Assembly (NCBI GenBank): GCA_004802705.1
Contig: SGPL01000289.1
Coordinates: forward strand, 1-42,161
Reading direction: 5' to 3'
Length of the DNA stretch: 42,161 nucleotides
Source of the DNA: Bondarzewia mesenterica
Taxonomy: Eukaryota; Basidiomycota; Agaricomycetes; Russulales; Bondarzewiaceae
Shown here: positions 12,301 through 25,363 of the stretch, in pieces
How positions within the stretch are numbered: the stretch's first letter is position 1
Layout: each line of letters starts with the position of its first letter
Translations under genes and position numbers: made by a program
The notes under the pieces: model-generated
Databases searched by the model: none
Told to the model about the DNA's origin: nothing
What the model saw: only the letters and a program-made list of their open reading frames with translations

Positions 12301-12486
12301 TCCCTCCCACCACCATCCCATCGCCTGTTCCCTATCCCCCGTCCCCCCGTTTCTTCTCGTATTTTGTACAGCCAGGCAGCCTAGCCCTATTACCCGCTCT
12401 CACCGCATCTTGGAGTCCGTCTCCCCTCATCTTCCTTCCGTGCGTGCGACCATCCTTCGCCTACCACTTCTCCCTCTCCAGGAGCG
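9315..12486. other. 3.2-kb region without a supportable gene; SWI1 upstream region
   Basis: No open frame here resembles a known protein, and none joins to another across credible splice sites. The left end should hold the 3' UTR of the VTT gene. From about 12210 rightwards the sequence looks like a promoter and 5' leader: a TATA box, then a CT-rich tract (about 12270-12480) up to the SWI1 start. The remaining ~2.5 kb is unexplained. It could be an extended regulatory region, a non-coding RNA or a decayed gene. Confidence 0.5.
12215..12222 (+). promoter_or_regulatory. TATA box of the SWI1-like gene
   Basis: TATATAAG sits about 265 bp before the ATG at 12487 and is followed by a pyrimidine-rich leader typical of well-expressed fungal genes. 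Transcription probably starts about 25-40 bp downstream. Confidence 0.55.
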
Positions 12487-15400
12487 ATGGCCGATCGCCT
12501 CCCCAACAACTATGGCATGTTCCCTCCGGGATTCAATGCTGGTATCAACCCCCAGCAAGCTCAGGCGCAGCAGCAGGTAGACGCTCAAGCCACTATTGGT
12601 GGCCTCACCAATCCCGAGCATGGGCGAATGTGGCACCAAATGCAGCAGCAATACCGCAACACCAACGGGGCTGATATGATGAACAACACGGGACTGAGTC
12701 AACAGCCGGTACGCTCCCTTTCGCCTTTCTACTTTTTTCCCCTGTTTTTCCCTTCTCGACGACACCGCCTTGTAAAATACAAGCTCTCCTCCCCCCATCA
12801 CCCTGATCATTTGATCCGAATCCTCCCTCGAGTTTTATTCCAATACGAATCGCCGTTCTCCTTCTGTCCATTCCAATCCCACCGTACGCCCAGTGCCATC
12901 GCTCGGCGAGCGCAGGCTTAGTCAGCTTTGGCCCTTTTTGTCTCTTCTCTTCGTACTGGCCCGGGATTCCATTACGTATACTGAGTCGTTTTCTCCCTCA
13001 GATGGCGGATTTTTTTTTCGCAGTCAAAATTTGGCTCGCATGAATGCCCAGCAGATGGGCCAGCAGCAGCAGGCACTCCAGCAACCTTTTAATCTTACCT
13101 CCGCAGGGCTCCAGCCCAATCCGTCTCAAACTTTCCACGACCCATCTCACAACCAGCAACTACCGCCTAATTTCTCCGGGGGTGTCGTGCATACCGGCGG
13201 CATGCAGCAGTTGCAGTCTGCTTTTAACCCCGCGCGCAATGCGAACCCTCAAGGTGGGGCTTCCAATAATCTTATGCAGGCACTCCAAGGAAACCCCGCA
13301 ACGATGTCACGGCAAATCGAACTCATGGGTCTTGCTCACAACCAGCAGCAGCAGAATAATTCTACGAACGCTCTCGCCGCTCGTATGGGCCAGCAATCCC
13401 ACCAGCCTCAGCACAACATGGGTGCTCCGCAGGGTCAGCTTCCGCAACAGCAAGCGATGTTCCCCATGTCCGGCCCTCAAGGCTCTCACGCCTCACCCGT
13501 TCCATCTACCTCACAGATTGGTCCTAACGGAGCGCTACAGCAGCCCGCTAGCCAGGCTGTACGGCCCATGGACCAGAATTCGCTGATAGCTTCATATCGG
13601 GCGTTGGGGAGGAACATACAGCAGAATCATGCGCAAACCTTGGCGATCAGGGCCAATGCTGCGACTTTGCCCCCAGGTGAGGCCGCGGCGCGAATTCAGG
13701 ATTTGCAGAAGAAAATGGAGAACGAGACAGCTTTGTTGCGTCGCATCCAGACGATGATCATGCCGCCTCAGAGGAAGCGCGAAGGGCCAGTCGTGTTTCC
13801 TTTGTAAGAGTTTCACCTTTCGTCTCATTTAACCTATAATTCATTCTGCATCTGCACCTTTAGAGAATCGGGGCAACCTCTCCCTCCCCAACATCTTCAA
13901 AATGGATTGATAAACCCAGCCTGGCTTCTCGCTAAGGGGTATACTCCTGATATGTTCACCGCGTCCAATAAGCCGGTAGAGCCTCCGGCGCAATCAATGC
14001 TCCCAATGCAGCCCAGTCCTTCCATGCGCCATCAGCCTTCCAATATGCAGCAGCAAGGCGCGAATACTCCACGCTCGATCCCGACTCCGAATCAACAACA
14101 AATGATGGCCGCTGCAAGCCCTTCTCAGCCACCCGGTCTCTCTCAGGTGTCGCCAAACATGAGGCAAGGAACACCATCCCGCGGTGCTCTCCAGCAGCAG
14201 GTTCCGAGCGGTACGCCGCAACAGGTTCCTCAGTCGCTACCACCCCAGCCTTCGGTACAGAGCCAGCCGCATCCTTCGCTTCCGCCCCATCTTCCCGCGC
14301 CTATACAGGAAGCGAGATTTGAAGGGGTTTTGGTCCCACTTTGCGAAGCAGAGTCACATTCAAGTTGACGAGCGATATATGACTCTTGACGGGCGTTCCA
14401 TCAGTTTGTACAGGCTCCATGCTGCGGTGTTTGGATCGGGTGGATATGAACATGTTCGTCCCACTTGTCCGTGAAGTAGACTGTAGATTGCTGACGTTTC
14501 CGTTCAGATCACAAAAAAATGATCTTTGGCCCGCCATCGGCAGTCGTTTGGGCTGGACATCGTTCCCCGGCAACGAATCACAGCCTTCAAAGTCGAGCCC
14601 CGCCGTCGCCCAACACCTTCAGCAGGTATATAAGCAGTACCTCGCTGGATTCGATCACTTCTACATTTCCGCATGGAACGATGCCAGACGTCGCGCGACG
14701 AACCAGCAGTCGCCGAACGGTCAGCAGCTGCCTCCTCAGCAGTCGCAGGCACCACCACAGCCGTCGACAGATCAGAACCAGCAGGCGATGGCACACGACC
14801 CTTCAGACCCGAGTAGAGGACGTTCGGCTCAAAACTCGCTGTTCATGAATATGGTCACGCAGTACTACAATGTTTCGGAGGCGGATATGCGAAGTCAAGC
14901 CCTTCCTGAAAGATTCATCGAATTCGTTGTGACGCACCGTGACCAACTGCGGCGTAGCGTCGAGAGCCAGCAGGCGTTCCGCAGCGGACTCGCGAAGAAC
15001 TTGCATTCTGGCGCTGGCGGTGGAATGCCGCCCGGTCCGCAATCTCTACCCGGTCAAGCGTCGCAGCTGCAGTTTCAGCAGCAGCAGCAGCAACAGCAGC
15101 AACACTTGCTGGGTATGAACGGGAATATGCAGTTCTTCACAGGTCAACAGCCATCATCACGGCCTGGGACAACTCAGCCAACTATGGCCGGTATGTCGGG
15201 CGTGTCGGGTATGTCGATGGGGATGGGCGGTATGCCTGGGTCGCAGATGCCGATGGGCATGAACGGTATGAACGTGCCGCCGCAGATGACGGGCGCTGAG
15301 TTCCAGCAACATCAGCAACGTGCGATGCGGCCGCCGCCCCGGCTTCCGACAGAGGAGGATTTGCAGAATGCGATGAAATACATCGAGAGCTATGCCGAGG

Positions 15401-17006
15401 GTTGGAAGAAATCGAGGGGTGAGTAACCGTCCGTCATATCTCGTGTTCCAACCATTGTTGACGATATGGTACGTTGCTTGCGTTTTCTCGTCTTGTTGCA
15501 GATTTGGACAATTTCCCAGCTCAACACATTCCGAAGGAAGGGCTCTTCATATACAACCAGGCTTTGGACAAGTTGATTCAGGCCGTCAAGGATCTTGAAC
15601 CTAACTTGCCCATGTACCATGCTGTTGTCAAGAATGAACAAGCAATTCACAAGCTTCTCGTCATTGTTCGTCACTTTCTTCAATGGCTATGGTATCCTAA
15701 CTTTACTAACGTTATCCTCTAGTGCATTACTGCCCAATACCAACGCCAGCAGTGTAGCAAGGCTAATCCTCGCTTCATCTTCGACCTGAACATGTTGCGC
15801 AGCATGCTGGTACAAGTCCAGAATGCGCATCAAGGCTTCGGACAGGCGTTATCGGCAGTGGGTGCTGGCGCACAACCGGGTGGTGGAGGTCGTCCTCCAC
15901 CCCCTTCGGCTCCACAGCAACAACTACAGCCGCATCCCCCACAGCCTATTCCTCCTCCTGCCTCAGCGCCTGCTCGCCAAGTGCCCATTTCTCAGCCTGC
16001 GAACCGCAGGAAGCCACAGCAAGCTCAAGCCCTGGTATCAGATGCGGCAGCGTCGACCCCGACTCCGCCACCTGCTTCTACTCCCACCGCGCAAGCTGCG
16101 ACGCCGTCAATGCCTACGGCTTCACCCCAGACGCCAAAGTCTCCGAAGAACAAGACGTCCGCGAAGCCGAAACCCACTGCTCGGCGAAGAGCGTCAAAGG
16201 CCACGGCACCCACGCCCACTGAATCCGCACCGCCCGCTGCTGTCGCTGCCGCCACGCCTAGTGAACCTAAGACAGGAAGCAAGCGTGCTCGCGAAGAGGA
16301 GACTCCCACTGGGGCAGGAAACGCGGCGCCGGCTGCAGCTCCATCACCTAAACGTGTCAAGCCAGAACCGGAAGAGCAGATCATTGATGTGCAACAGAAG
16401 AGACAAGAGGCGGCTGAAGCGGCGATGAAGACCGACGAGGACGCCACCCTTTATCTAGAGCAAATCGAGGAGCTCATGAAGATGGTCACGAGCGTAGAAG
16501 GGTCACAATCGTCTCTCAGCTCGAACGTCTCAGCTGCGCTCGACGCAATCTTGCAGTCCTATCCCACGCCGGCTGATTCTGTGGCTTCGTCCTCGACTGC
16601 TTCGTCCACGACGTTTGCGGGTAACACGTCGACGCCTCTCTCGCCGCCGTCTGCACATCTGCCTGCTACCGATCCCCTGATCGAATTCCTCGACTTCTCC
16701 GGATACGACGCCGGGACGCCTGATCTTGTGCCTACCAGTTCTGCAAACCCTAGTCCTGAGTCGGGCTCAGAGGCTGAGGCTGCAGGGCATGCGGCAGTAT
16801 CTTCCGTTGGAGGTGTGACTTCCTCTCCGGCTATGACAAGTGCCAAGGCGAATGCGGACATGGAGTCGAGCGATTCGGACCCGCTACGACTTAGTATCTG
16901 GAGCGAGATCGACGGGGGTGAGGCTGCATATTATCAATCGACAGGTTGGAAGTGGGATGGCCCGATGGCGACGATGGACCAGCCATGGGCGATCTCAACT
17001 TCGTAG
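12487..17006 (+). CDS. SWI1: SWI1-like ARID subunit of SWI/SNF (about 1315 aa)
   Basis: Exons: 12487-12708, 13024-13803, 13864-14453, 14508-15418, 15502-15665 and 15723-17006. The first ~480 residues are Gln/Asn/Met-rich. An ARID DNA-binding domain spans about 485-590 (RFEGFWSHFAKQSHIQVDER, LYRLHAAVFGSGGYEH, NDLWPAIGSRLGW, QQVYKQYLAGFDHFY). A long Gln-rich stretch, a conserved helical block (LDNFPAQHIPKEGLFIYNQA) and an acidic C-terminus ending near WKWDGPMATMDQPW follow. This is the layout of fungal Swi1, the ARID subunit of the SWI/SNF chromatin remodeller. Three one-base excesses interrupt it: A4 at 13026-13029, G4 at 14324-14327 and A7 at 14513-14519. Removing one base at each gives exactly 1316 codons. 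Two introns (donors at 14454 and 15666) use the donor GTTCGT. Intron 1, about 315 nt, is much the longest in the gene. Confidence 0.85.
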
Positions 17007-17533
17007 AGAGGGATTGGGATATCTGTGATCCATCTTTCCGTGCCCTATCATATATATTTTGGTTGCATCCGATGTTTCGTGCGTTTCCTCTCTGTCGGCT
17101 CTCTGACTTATTCTACCATATGTTGCTTAGTTTGGGATCCACGCTGTTGCCTCTGCTTCAATTTTGATATCTTCGTTTCTCATATGCTCACCACCCCTTT
17201 CCCCCGTCCCCCCACCCCCCCTTGCCACTTCCGCTTCTGTCGTATCTGGAGCTTTTGTTACTTTTTTTGATTTTATCTCATCTGCTCTCTGTATTTCTAC
17301 TACCCTGTTGGTTTGCTATCGATACCGAGGTGAAGTTTGGACAATTGTAGATGTCTGATACTGATGAGAGCACAATCCAAATTTTTGCGAATCGACTGGG
17401 GTGACAAGGGAACCTGTTAGGATGAACGTGTAATCAGACGCGTATGACTGGGAGCACCAAGCTCAACTCAAGACCGTGATGACTTCTGGAACGGGATAGC
17501 ATGCATTCTGCAATATAAGTACACAGTATCGAT
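17007..17533. other. Convergent 3' region, SWI1 / CobW GTPase
   Basis: The region lies between two convergent stop codons. It is pyrimidine-rich near 17180-17290 (runs of C and T), as expected for 3' UTR and termination sequence. No gene is seen. Confidence 0.55.
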
Positions 17534-18970
17534 TCAGGCTAGTAGGCTAGCTCCTAGATGCTCTGCAAGCCTTCGCGCTGTCCGCTTCACTTCACCCCGT
17601 TCACCCATAATCGTCAACTTTACCACATCTCCCTCATCGCCAGAGTATTGTACCAAAGTGTGCAGATCGTACCGTCCAAATGCCCAGTTTAGAATGCGGA
17701 AGCCTGATGGAAGGCGGACGAAACCCTTGACGCGATAGACGGTCTCTTTGGATATGCTCGAGAGTGCCTCTTTCAGATTCTCCTCTTCAATGAACGCCAC
17801 GAGTCCATCTCCGTCTCCTTGTTGTAAATCGTCCTCCCCGGCATGCTCTTCGTGGTTACATGCACTCGAGTGTGTATGTGCAGCATGCCTGAGAACCGGG
17901 TTCTTCGCACCTCGATAAACAGTGACGGTCTCGACCTCTTCGTGGTGCGCTGGATCCACGACCATGCCGGCATGGTCTTTGGTGTCGAGGAATAGTTTGG
18001 AGTCCAGGCCAAATATGAGTGAAGGATCGACACCCGCTCGGCCTTGACACTTGATCTTGGGTGTCAGGTCGTTGAGCGTGTTTAGGTGTTCTAGCACGTC
18101 GTCCAATGCACGCTCGGATACGTGCTCCCATTTATTCTATGAAGTTGCAGCTGGTGAGTACTTGTACTGAACGGGGGAGACGAGGAATGAAATATCGTGG
18201 AGGAGATCAGGATGATATGCTGTGGGTTCAAAAGAAGAAGAAAATAGATGGCGTCGTACAATGAGAATGACATCGGTGTACTGTGCTTGCATGCGAGCAG
18301 TCGTGCTTGTATCCTCGTAGCCAGCGAAATTTTCAGCATCTATCACTGTGACGATGGCGTCAAGAGTAAGTGCTCTATTTGTCTCGCGTTCGAGCTCTCG
18401 GATCTGAAACGCAAGCGTTGCGGGAAATGCGGAGCCGCTGAAGTTAAAAGCCATGGATTAATTCAATATAGAGATGATGAGAGAATACCGAGCGTACGAG
18501 CACTCGATTATAATGCGGTCTGGGCTATAATTTTCTAAGATTGAAATCATTAGGGTGATGGGCATGCAATGTGCGATTCAGTAGAGAACTTGCCTAGAAT
18601 TTCAAGCAGGGCCGTTTGCATTTGCCCAACGAGCACACAGCACCTGTTCTTCCATTCGCGGTAAATAATTTAATCCTTGAAAAAATGCTCAGATACTAAC
18701 ATACACCCGTTCAGGATCTCACTGACTGCCGCCAAATTGCTTTGCTTTGCCAGCTGACTATCGACTTGCATTCCATAGGTCCAACGGCTTCAGTTCCAAT
18801 GATGTGTTAGACTCACCTTGCGCATCGCCAAATTCATTTTTCAGAAGGACTGCGCGATAGTCACCTGGAAGCTGGGGAAGGAGCGAGAGGATGATTGAGG
18901 TCTTTCCCGAGCCGAGGAAGCCAGTGAACACAGTTATCGGGATGGGCGTGCGTCTCGAGTCTGAAGGCAT
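17534..18970 (-). CDS. CobW/ZNG1-type metal-chaperone GTPase (361 aa)
   Basis: Exons 18817-18970, 18701-18764, 18643-18594, 18534-18498, 18437-18260 and 18136-17534 sum to 362 codons. Near the N-terminus is a P-loop (GFLGSGKTS). The invariant COG0523 metal motif follows (NGCMCC, assembled across an intron), then DRIIIECSGSAFPA, IVTVIDAENFAGYEDTS and the guanine-specificity motif NKWE. A His/Glu-rich insertion (VDPAHHEEVETVTV, then HAAHTHSSACNHEEH) precedes the CobW C-terminal domain (VKGFVRLPSGFRILNWAFGR). Members load zinc or other metals onto client enzymes using GTP; ZNG1 activates methionine aminopeptidase 1. The His-rich loop fits metal buffering, and zinc is the likeliest metal by analogy. 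Intron 3 (18535-18593) is GC-AG. The ATG at 18970 is the first in frame, and the gene is divergent from the nucleoporin gene 369 bp away. Confidence 0.92.
18535..18593 (-). other. GC-AG intron in the CobW gene
   Basis: The donor is CTAG|GCAAGT and the acceptor ATCTTAG|AAAATT; the length is 59 nt. Frame and the conserved LE-NYSPDRIIIECS junction require this splice. The nearest GT donor (AA|GTTCTC) would run into a stop. Confidence 0.85.
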
Positions 18971-19339
18971 CAAATTGAGTACGTTCTATCGTCTAGTCTA
19001 GCAGATGATGGGTATCGTTGCTATCTGAGAGATATGATGGAAGATCCGCTGCAGTCTCTCGACTCCGGGTCGCAGTGTTAGTTAAATAATAAAAGTTCTG
19101 TACATAGCGATACAACAAATTCCGAGTCAACACAACATCATTACTGAGCCCGTTATGGTCAATGAGCACGTGCGCGCGCGTCANGNGCAAGGCCAGTTGC
19201 ATTTGTAAGCCATTTTCGCATCTTGTGCGCATCCCACTGTCCTAGTCCTCTCCCTCATCTACCTTCGCAGACCTGGTATAGTTTTCGTGTGTGTTTTGAT
19301 ACAACTGAACCAGGACTTGTTAATTGGCATACCGGCGAT
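18971..19339. promoter_or_regulatory. Divergent promoter, CobW GTPase / Nup159
   Basis: This 369-bp spacer carries an E-box CACGTG at 19167-19172 next to an alternating CG tract and two Ns (19184, 19186). No TATA box is evident. An in-frame ATG upstream of 19340 (at 19223) would extend the nucleoporin, but no family support for it was seen. Confidence 0.45.
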
Positions 19340-22300
19340 ATGAATGTTGGTCAATTACCTACCCCGAACCGGGCCCCGGTTCAACGCGTCGCTCTAGAGG
19401 CAGAGGATGCTTCACCAGATGTATGTGGTCGTCAATTTTCGAATTGGATAATGACTGAATATCGTGGATAGTTTCTGTCTATTCGTATGCTCAACAAACG
19501 CGCGAGAGTGAGACTTTCACCGGAGCCTCTTGATCTCAATCCTTTTCCTAGCAAGGCTCAATTATTCTCGGTCGCAAACAACAGGGGATGGTTTGCAGCG
19601 ATCGTGACAAGCTCTTCTAGAAAAGGTGTGTCTCTTCTTTGTATTTTTGTCATCAGAGTTTCACAATTTTTTCTTGGATCACATAGCCCTCATAACATCT
19701 CGCGTGTCCGACCTTCGAGCGCAACTTTTGGTGGCGGATGGGAAAAGCGATGAACCTATGACCGCGAGCAGAACGCTGCCACTACCTTCAGTCAATCCAC
19801 ATTACTTGGTCTTTACGTGTAACGAAAGCAAACTTTTGGTCGGGCTTCTCGAAGGCCCTATCCTTGTTTATGACGCTAATGCACTTTGTACACCTGGGAC
19901 CAACGACATTACCCCTCTCCACACCTTCCCCTCTACAACTCCCACTGCAGTACGACATATATATCCGAATCCGGGAGATTTACCCGACCTTGTTGCTGTT
20001 CTTCGTGAACCAGACGGAAGCGGTAGTAGTCAACTCGTGGAAGTGTTGGATGTGACGACAATGCAGTCTGTTGCCGGGTGGCGAGGTGGGGGCACTCCGG
20101 AAACGTTTCCAATGAGCCGTTCGTCATGTTTCGCCTGTGCATGTTGAATATATACTAACTCGTGCGCAGTGTCCTGGTCGCCGAAGGGAAAGCAACTGGC
20201 CATTGGATTGCAAAGTGGAGATATCATCACGTTCAGCCCAACTGACGTTAATCAATTCAAATCTTTCATCCCCAAACCCACTGCTTCCGGTAATCAGAGC
20301 GCAATCCATACAACTTGGCTATCCAATGCCGCGTTCTACACCATCTATGCTCCTTTGCCACTCGACGCTCAAACCGATCAGACACATTTCATTGTATCAT
20401 ATGACGCCAAACGTAACGCTGCCTTGGATGTCTCCATTCCCCTGTCGTTCTTCTCGTCTGGTCTTCGACCACCTGGTGCTTTCACTGTGGTATTAAGAAA
20501 TTGGGATCCAGTCAAAATCATGCTTATTGTGGGCGATAGTACAACTGCAGATATTGGCGTAATCGGCTCGGTTGCTACTTCGGCAACTGAAGATCAATGG
20601 CAAAGGTTGTCGTTGGATGACGTTGCCACGCCGAGTATGCCTTTGGACAAGGATGCACAGGAGACCACGATGGTCGGTTTGGATTTGGACTTGAAGAATC
20701 AGCAGCCTTATAATCATACTATGGCTTCCGGAGAATCCGTTGAGGTTCCCCCGCCGCCCATCATGTTCGCGTACGCAAGTGACGGGACGGTGATTGGTTG
20801 GTACATTATCAATTCACGAGGGATCCCATATCCTGGGATAGTTGCAGATTTGGCTGCTGCAGCTACTACATTGCCTCAGCAGACTGTTCAGCCAACGAGT
20901 GCGTTCGGACAACCAGCACCATCAGGATTTGGGCAACCGTCTGCATTTGATTCTCAGCCCTCATCAACGTTTGGCCAGCCTGCATTTGGTCAGAGTTCCT
21001 TTGGTCAGCCCTCCACCTTTGGCCAAGCTTTAGGTTCAGGTTTCGGACAGCCTACATCATCACCTTTTGGGCAGTCATCGCAAAAAGGGCAGACCACGAG
21101 TGGTTTTGGAGCGTTCGCCAAAGGGGGGCCTTCCGCATTTACATCGGTATCGTCGTTTGCTCCTAGCCCACCAGTTCAGATAGAATCCTCTGATTCTATG
21201 GATGCCATGTCCACCGATGCTAGCTCCGATCTTGGGGGCCTTTCATTGGGAGGAGGCTCAGCGAATGCTCAGCCAAAGGCGGGCCTTGGGACTACAGGTC
21301 TGTTTGGCAGCGCCGCTTCGCAACCAAGCGCTACACCCAGCCAACCAGCGTCTGGATTCGGAGCTTCTTCATTGTCCCCTGGCTTTGGTGTTTTCTCCAA
21401 ATTTGTGCAAAAAGATGGTGAGAGTACCACAAAGGCTACGGCGGAACCTGCGTCTACTTCTCCTGCCTTTGGCCAAACGGGAACGGGCTTCGGCTCAATG
21501 ACGAGGACGACGTCTGGGTTCGGGCAACCTGCTTTTGGCAAGTCAGCATTTGGACAGTCCACGTTTGGGCAGCCTGCGTTCGGACAGTCTGGATTTGCTG
21601 GCTCGGCTGTGGCGAGTACCCCTCAACCTTCGCCAATGTCTACCACGCCATCATCGTCTGGGTTTGGTGGGGGCGGTTTTGGGAGTTACGCGTCCGGAGG
21701 GCTATCAGCTTTTGGGAGTGCTGCGCAGACTTCATTACCTACTGTGCCGGTATGGAAAACTGCGACAGATAAAAAGCCTTCGGATGGAATCAGTGTTTTT
21801 GGTGGTTCAGGGTCAACGGTGTTTGGTCAACCGGCCTCTACTACGAGTAATCAAGCCACCCCATCTCCAGCAGCTCCAACCGAGCTTCCACAAGCTATGC
21901 CAGCCGTCTCGGGAGCGCCACAGCAAGCTTCTATCTCCCAACCAGCCCCTCAACCTACAAAGCTGCACGTATCTGCGTCGCCGACACCCTCATCGGCTAC
22001 TCCCGCTCCGAACTTACCCTCAACACCTCCAGCAACTAGCACAACTCCCATCGCTCCTGCCAGAGCATTTTCCAATGTCAAGTCAGTCCCTTCGCCGTTC
22101 AGCAGCATGTCGAGCTTTGGCAGCTTCAATAAGGACTCCCCCTTTGCCAACCCCAAGCCTATCAATACTAGCGCTGGAGCTTTCTCACAACCGGCAACGG
22201 CACTTGGTACTACTGCGCCGCCGAAACCTGCAGTGTCGGGGAGCGCTTTTGGCCAGACGTCAGCTTTGGGAAGACCTAAATCTGCGTTCGATGGGCCTGC

Positions 22301-25205
22301 TGCACCCCCGGCAACGACGACGCCACAGTCTACCCCGCCGTCTGTGTCTGCATTCAGCGCCTATAGCGTGACGACGAGTGCCTTTGTTCAGTTGGCAGGA
22401 CCCAAGAAATCATTTAGCGAGATGCTGCGCGATGCTAAGGATGAGGGTAAACCCAAAGCACCCCTATCTGCATTTGATAGGCTGCCGCAGACACCCAGTA
22501 AAACGGCGGAGGAACCTACGAGCACCACGCCTACGAAGACCCCACCGTCCCTGCCGTCGCTCAAGGTGCGAGATAAGACGGTCGAATCTGAGGAGGAAGA
22601 GGAAGGGGAAACCGATGAGGAAGAGGAAGGGAAAATTGATGAAGGGAAAACGGCGAAAAAGAAGGGTAAGGAGACAAGTCCACCTACTAGAGTTCCGACA
22701 GAGGAATCTGTTGGTGAATTGTCGTTCAGCACTGCCTCGGTATCATCATCGTTTGTCAAGGTCGATCGAGTTCAGGAATATGAAGGTAAGCGTCAAAATG
22801 ACGATGAGAACGAGCTGGCTTCGCTTACCCTTCGATCAGATGAGGACCAAAACGAAGGGGAAGATGACATTGACGCGTTCCTGACGGATGATGAGTACTC
22901 CAGTACGCCAGAAGAAGAGGAGGAAGAGGAAGAAGAAGAGGAAGAAGAGGGCGGGCGCGAGTCGACGGCTGAACTTGGAAGGATTACGGAGGTTGATGAG
23001 GAAGAGACTGGAGAGATCAAAAAAGCCACTTCACCAACCAAAGTGCCTTTGCCACTATCAAGATCGCCTTCTGTTACGATAAAGCCAGAGGCACCATCTG
23101 TCAAGCTTGAGCCAGTTTCACCGACACTGGAGCGCACTCAAACTACCACTCCACCTGGTTCCCCTACGAAAGACTCAACGGAGACACCATCACCCCAACT
23201 TTCCATAGCCCAGCCGACGCCCATCTTGCCATCAACTCAGTCGCCTTCACCAATATCCCTCAACATTGGCCTTGGTCGACCCAGCACTCGACCAATTCGT
23301 AGTTCACCGCTGGCCGGCGCACCTGTCTCAGGGGGTGGTGAAGATGAAGAGGGCAAATCGACAGCCACCTCTCCAAGTACTTGGAGACCCAAACCTGCTT
23401 CGCCAAAGACACCGTTCGGACAGTGGACCACTCCGTCTGCATCACCGTCTGAAGTAAAGCCGTCGCCCTTGTTTGGCCAGTTGACTACTCCTTCGCCCAA
23501 GCCCGAACTTCCTTCTCCTCTGACGGCAGCGGCAACGGAGAAAAAGTTGCCGCGTCCAAAAACTCCGCCGCTTCTGTCTGCGTTCGGGTCTGTAAAGCCT
23601 CCTGCGAGCTCTGAGACCGCCGCCTCGCTTCCCGCCACCAAGATCCCATCTGCGATTAAGCCTTTCGCACCTGGCTTGTTTGGGTTGCCTTCAACTCCGC
23701 CACCCGTTACTGCGCTTTCTGGACAGCTGACAATCACACCAGCAACACCTGCACTCAAGCCCACCTGGGGAACGGCACCGACTCTTGGTGCGGCACCTAT
23801 ATCACTAATGAAACCCGCGCTAGCCCCCACACTNCCNCAAAAGCCCTTGGAAACCCTTGAGGAAGGACTGCAGAAAGAGTGTATCCATCTGGTGGCTGGC
23901 TTGGGCAAGGAATTGGAAGACGTAAGTCAATCTAATGTACTAATTGTAAAAGGATATCTGATGATGTATGTTCGCCATGCAGTTGCGTGTCCTTGCTGAA
24001 GAGGCGAGCAAAAAAAAGAGAACAGCTCGCGAGGTCGACGTCATCCACCTTCTCAGGGAAGAGTTCCGGAATTACACTGAATGACGTCGCTACGTTCGCC
24101 AAGACCATGAAGGCTTGCAAGGAACAGGTTGATGAGCTGGAGAGGATGAGGGAAAGCATGAAGGTCTCAATCAGGGAGGTCGAGAGTAATCTGCTGAAAG
24201 GTATGTCCATCCGATCTCAAGACAGCAACCGAATTGACGATGGTGTCACAGCCAAAACCAGGAGGGAGGAGATTATCCGCTTTGACAAAGCCAAGTCAGA
24301 TGCTGAATTTACCAAGATACTTAAGACGAGATCTCTCAGTCCAGAACACGTGGAGTCGCAAACTCGGTTGAGGAGGGACATTCGGGTGAGTTTACCTTTT
24401 CGCTGCACCCTGAAGAATGCTGACCTGTCACCCACAGACAATGGGGGACCTTATCGAGAAGCTGGAAGATCATTTGCAAGCGGCGAAGAAGAAGTTGAAC
24501 CAATTGAAGACAGGCAAACCGGGCATCAAGTACGTTCTTGACGCCTATAGATGATCATGATCCTGACGACTAGCCTTTCTTCTTACCAGACCGCCGTCCC
24601 TGGACACGATCAACAGGACTTTCCGAAACATCGACATCGCGATCGAACAACAGTCATCTGATGTGAACAGCCTGGCTGCCAGAATAGCGAAGTTAGATTT
24701 CGATGGTGGATTGGGCTCGCCTGCCCGGGACAAACGCTTACCAGATGACTCCAGAGGGCCTTCCGATTTAACATCGGATGTCGCATCTTCAACGGCGGCT
24801 GCTCTTAACGCAGAAAGGTCTGCCCACAGGCTAAAGGAAGCTTTGCTCAAGGTCCGCAAAGAGCCCCTGCTGAATGTCACAGCTGGTAGAGCGTCGGCTG
24901 CTCCAACGGCTTTCGAGACGCCGCAGAAGAAGACAAGGGCCTTGGGGAGCTCGAGTGTACCTACTCTTGCATACTCGCCGCCTCTGCAATTACCACCGTT
25001 CATCCTGAAAGAACTCAGCGTGCCTTCCACACCACAGTGGCCACGGAATCGATCTTCCAAGAGGCTTCATGATCCTCCTGTGCAATTAAAGAATACGACT
25101 TCTGGCACCATCCTGCCTCCTCCCGCGTTCGACTGGGGCCCACTCCCAGGCGTCAAACCGATGACAACACTGTCGCCGGACCTTAGGGCTAACATCCCAA
25201 GGTAG
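19340..25205 (+). CDS. NUP159: Nup159/Nup214-type FG nucleoporin (about 1835 aa)
   Basis: Exons: 19340-19420, 19472-19625, 19657-20118, 20170-23921, 23983-24200, 24252-24385, 24438-24529 and 24590-25205. Residues 1-~420 form the N-terminal beta-propeller (FLSIRMLNKRARVRLSPEPL, SWSPKGKQLAIGLQSGD), the docking site for the mRNA-export helicase Dbp5. FG repeats start near residue 475 (SAFGQPAPSGFGQP, TFGQPAFGQSSFGQPSTFGQ). After them come a Ser/Pro-rich region, a strongly acidic tract (about 1040-1180) and more FxFG-like motifs. The C-terminal coiled coil (KTMKACKEQVDELERMRESM) would anchor it in the cytoplasmic Nup82-type complex. One base must be removed from the A8 run at 24010-24017, turning an early stop into KKREQLARSTSSTFSGKSSG; the coding length is then exactly 1836 codons. 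Two Ns lie at 23834 and 23837. The start at 19340 is the first Met in frame with the conserved propeller. Confidence 0.9.
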
Positions 25206-25363
25206 AACGGTCCTCTGGAAGCCGTGGAGGTCGAATGTAATACTATACGCATACGTTTCCTTGCTCTCGTGATCTGTACCACGTTCGCATGTCTGTATAT
25301 CATATATGTACACGCAGTTTTGATTCTTTTCGATTTTTTGACACTGAAACTGCAATGATTAAA

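Noticed and set aside
14255..14308. Possible 54-nt intron before the SWI1 ARID domain
   Set aside because: The splice sites are passable (GTACAG...TACAG), but the length is a multiple of three and does not cure the frame break. Dropping one G at 14324-14327 does.
22790..22800. GTAAGC donor-like site within the long nucleoporin exon
   Set aside because: The frame continues open with fitting acidic composition and no acceptor nearby improves the protein.
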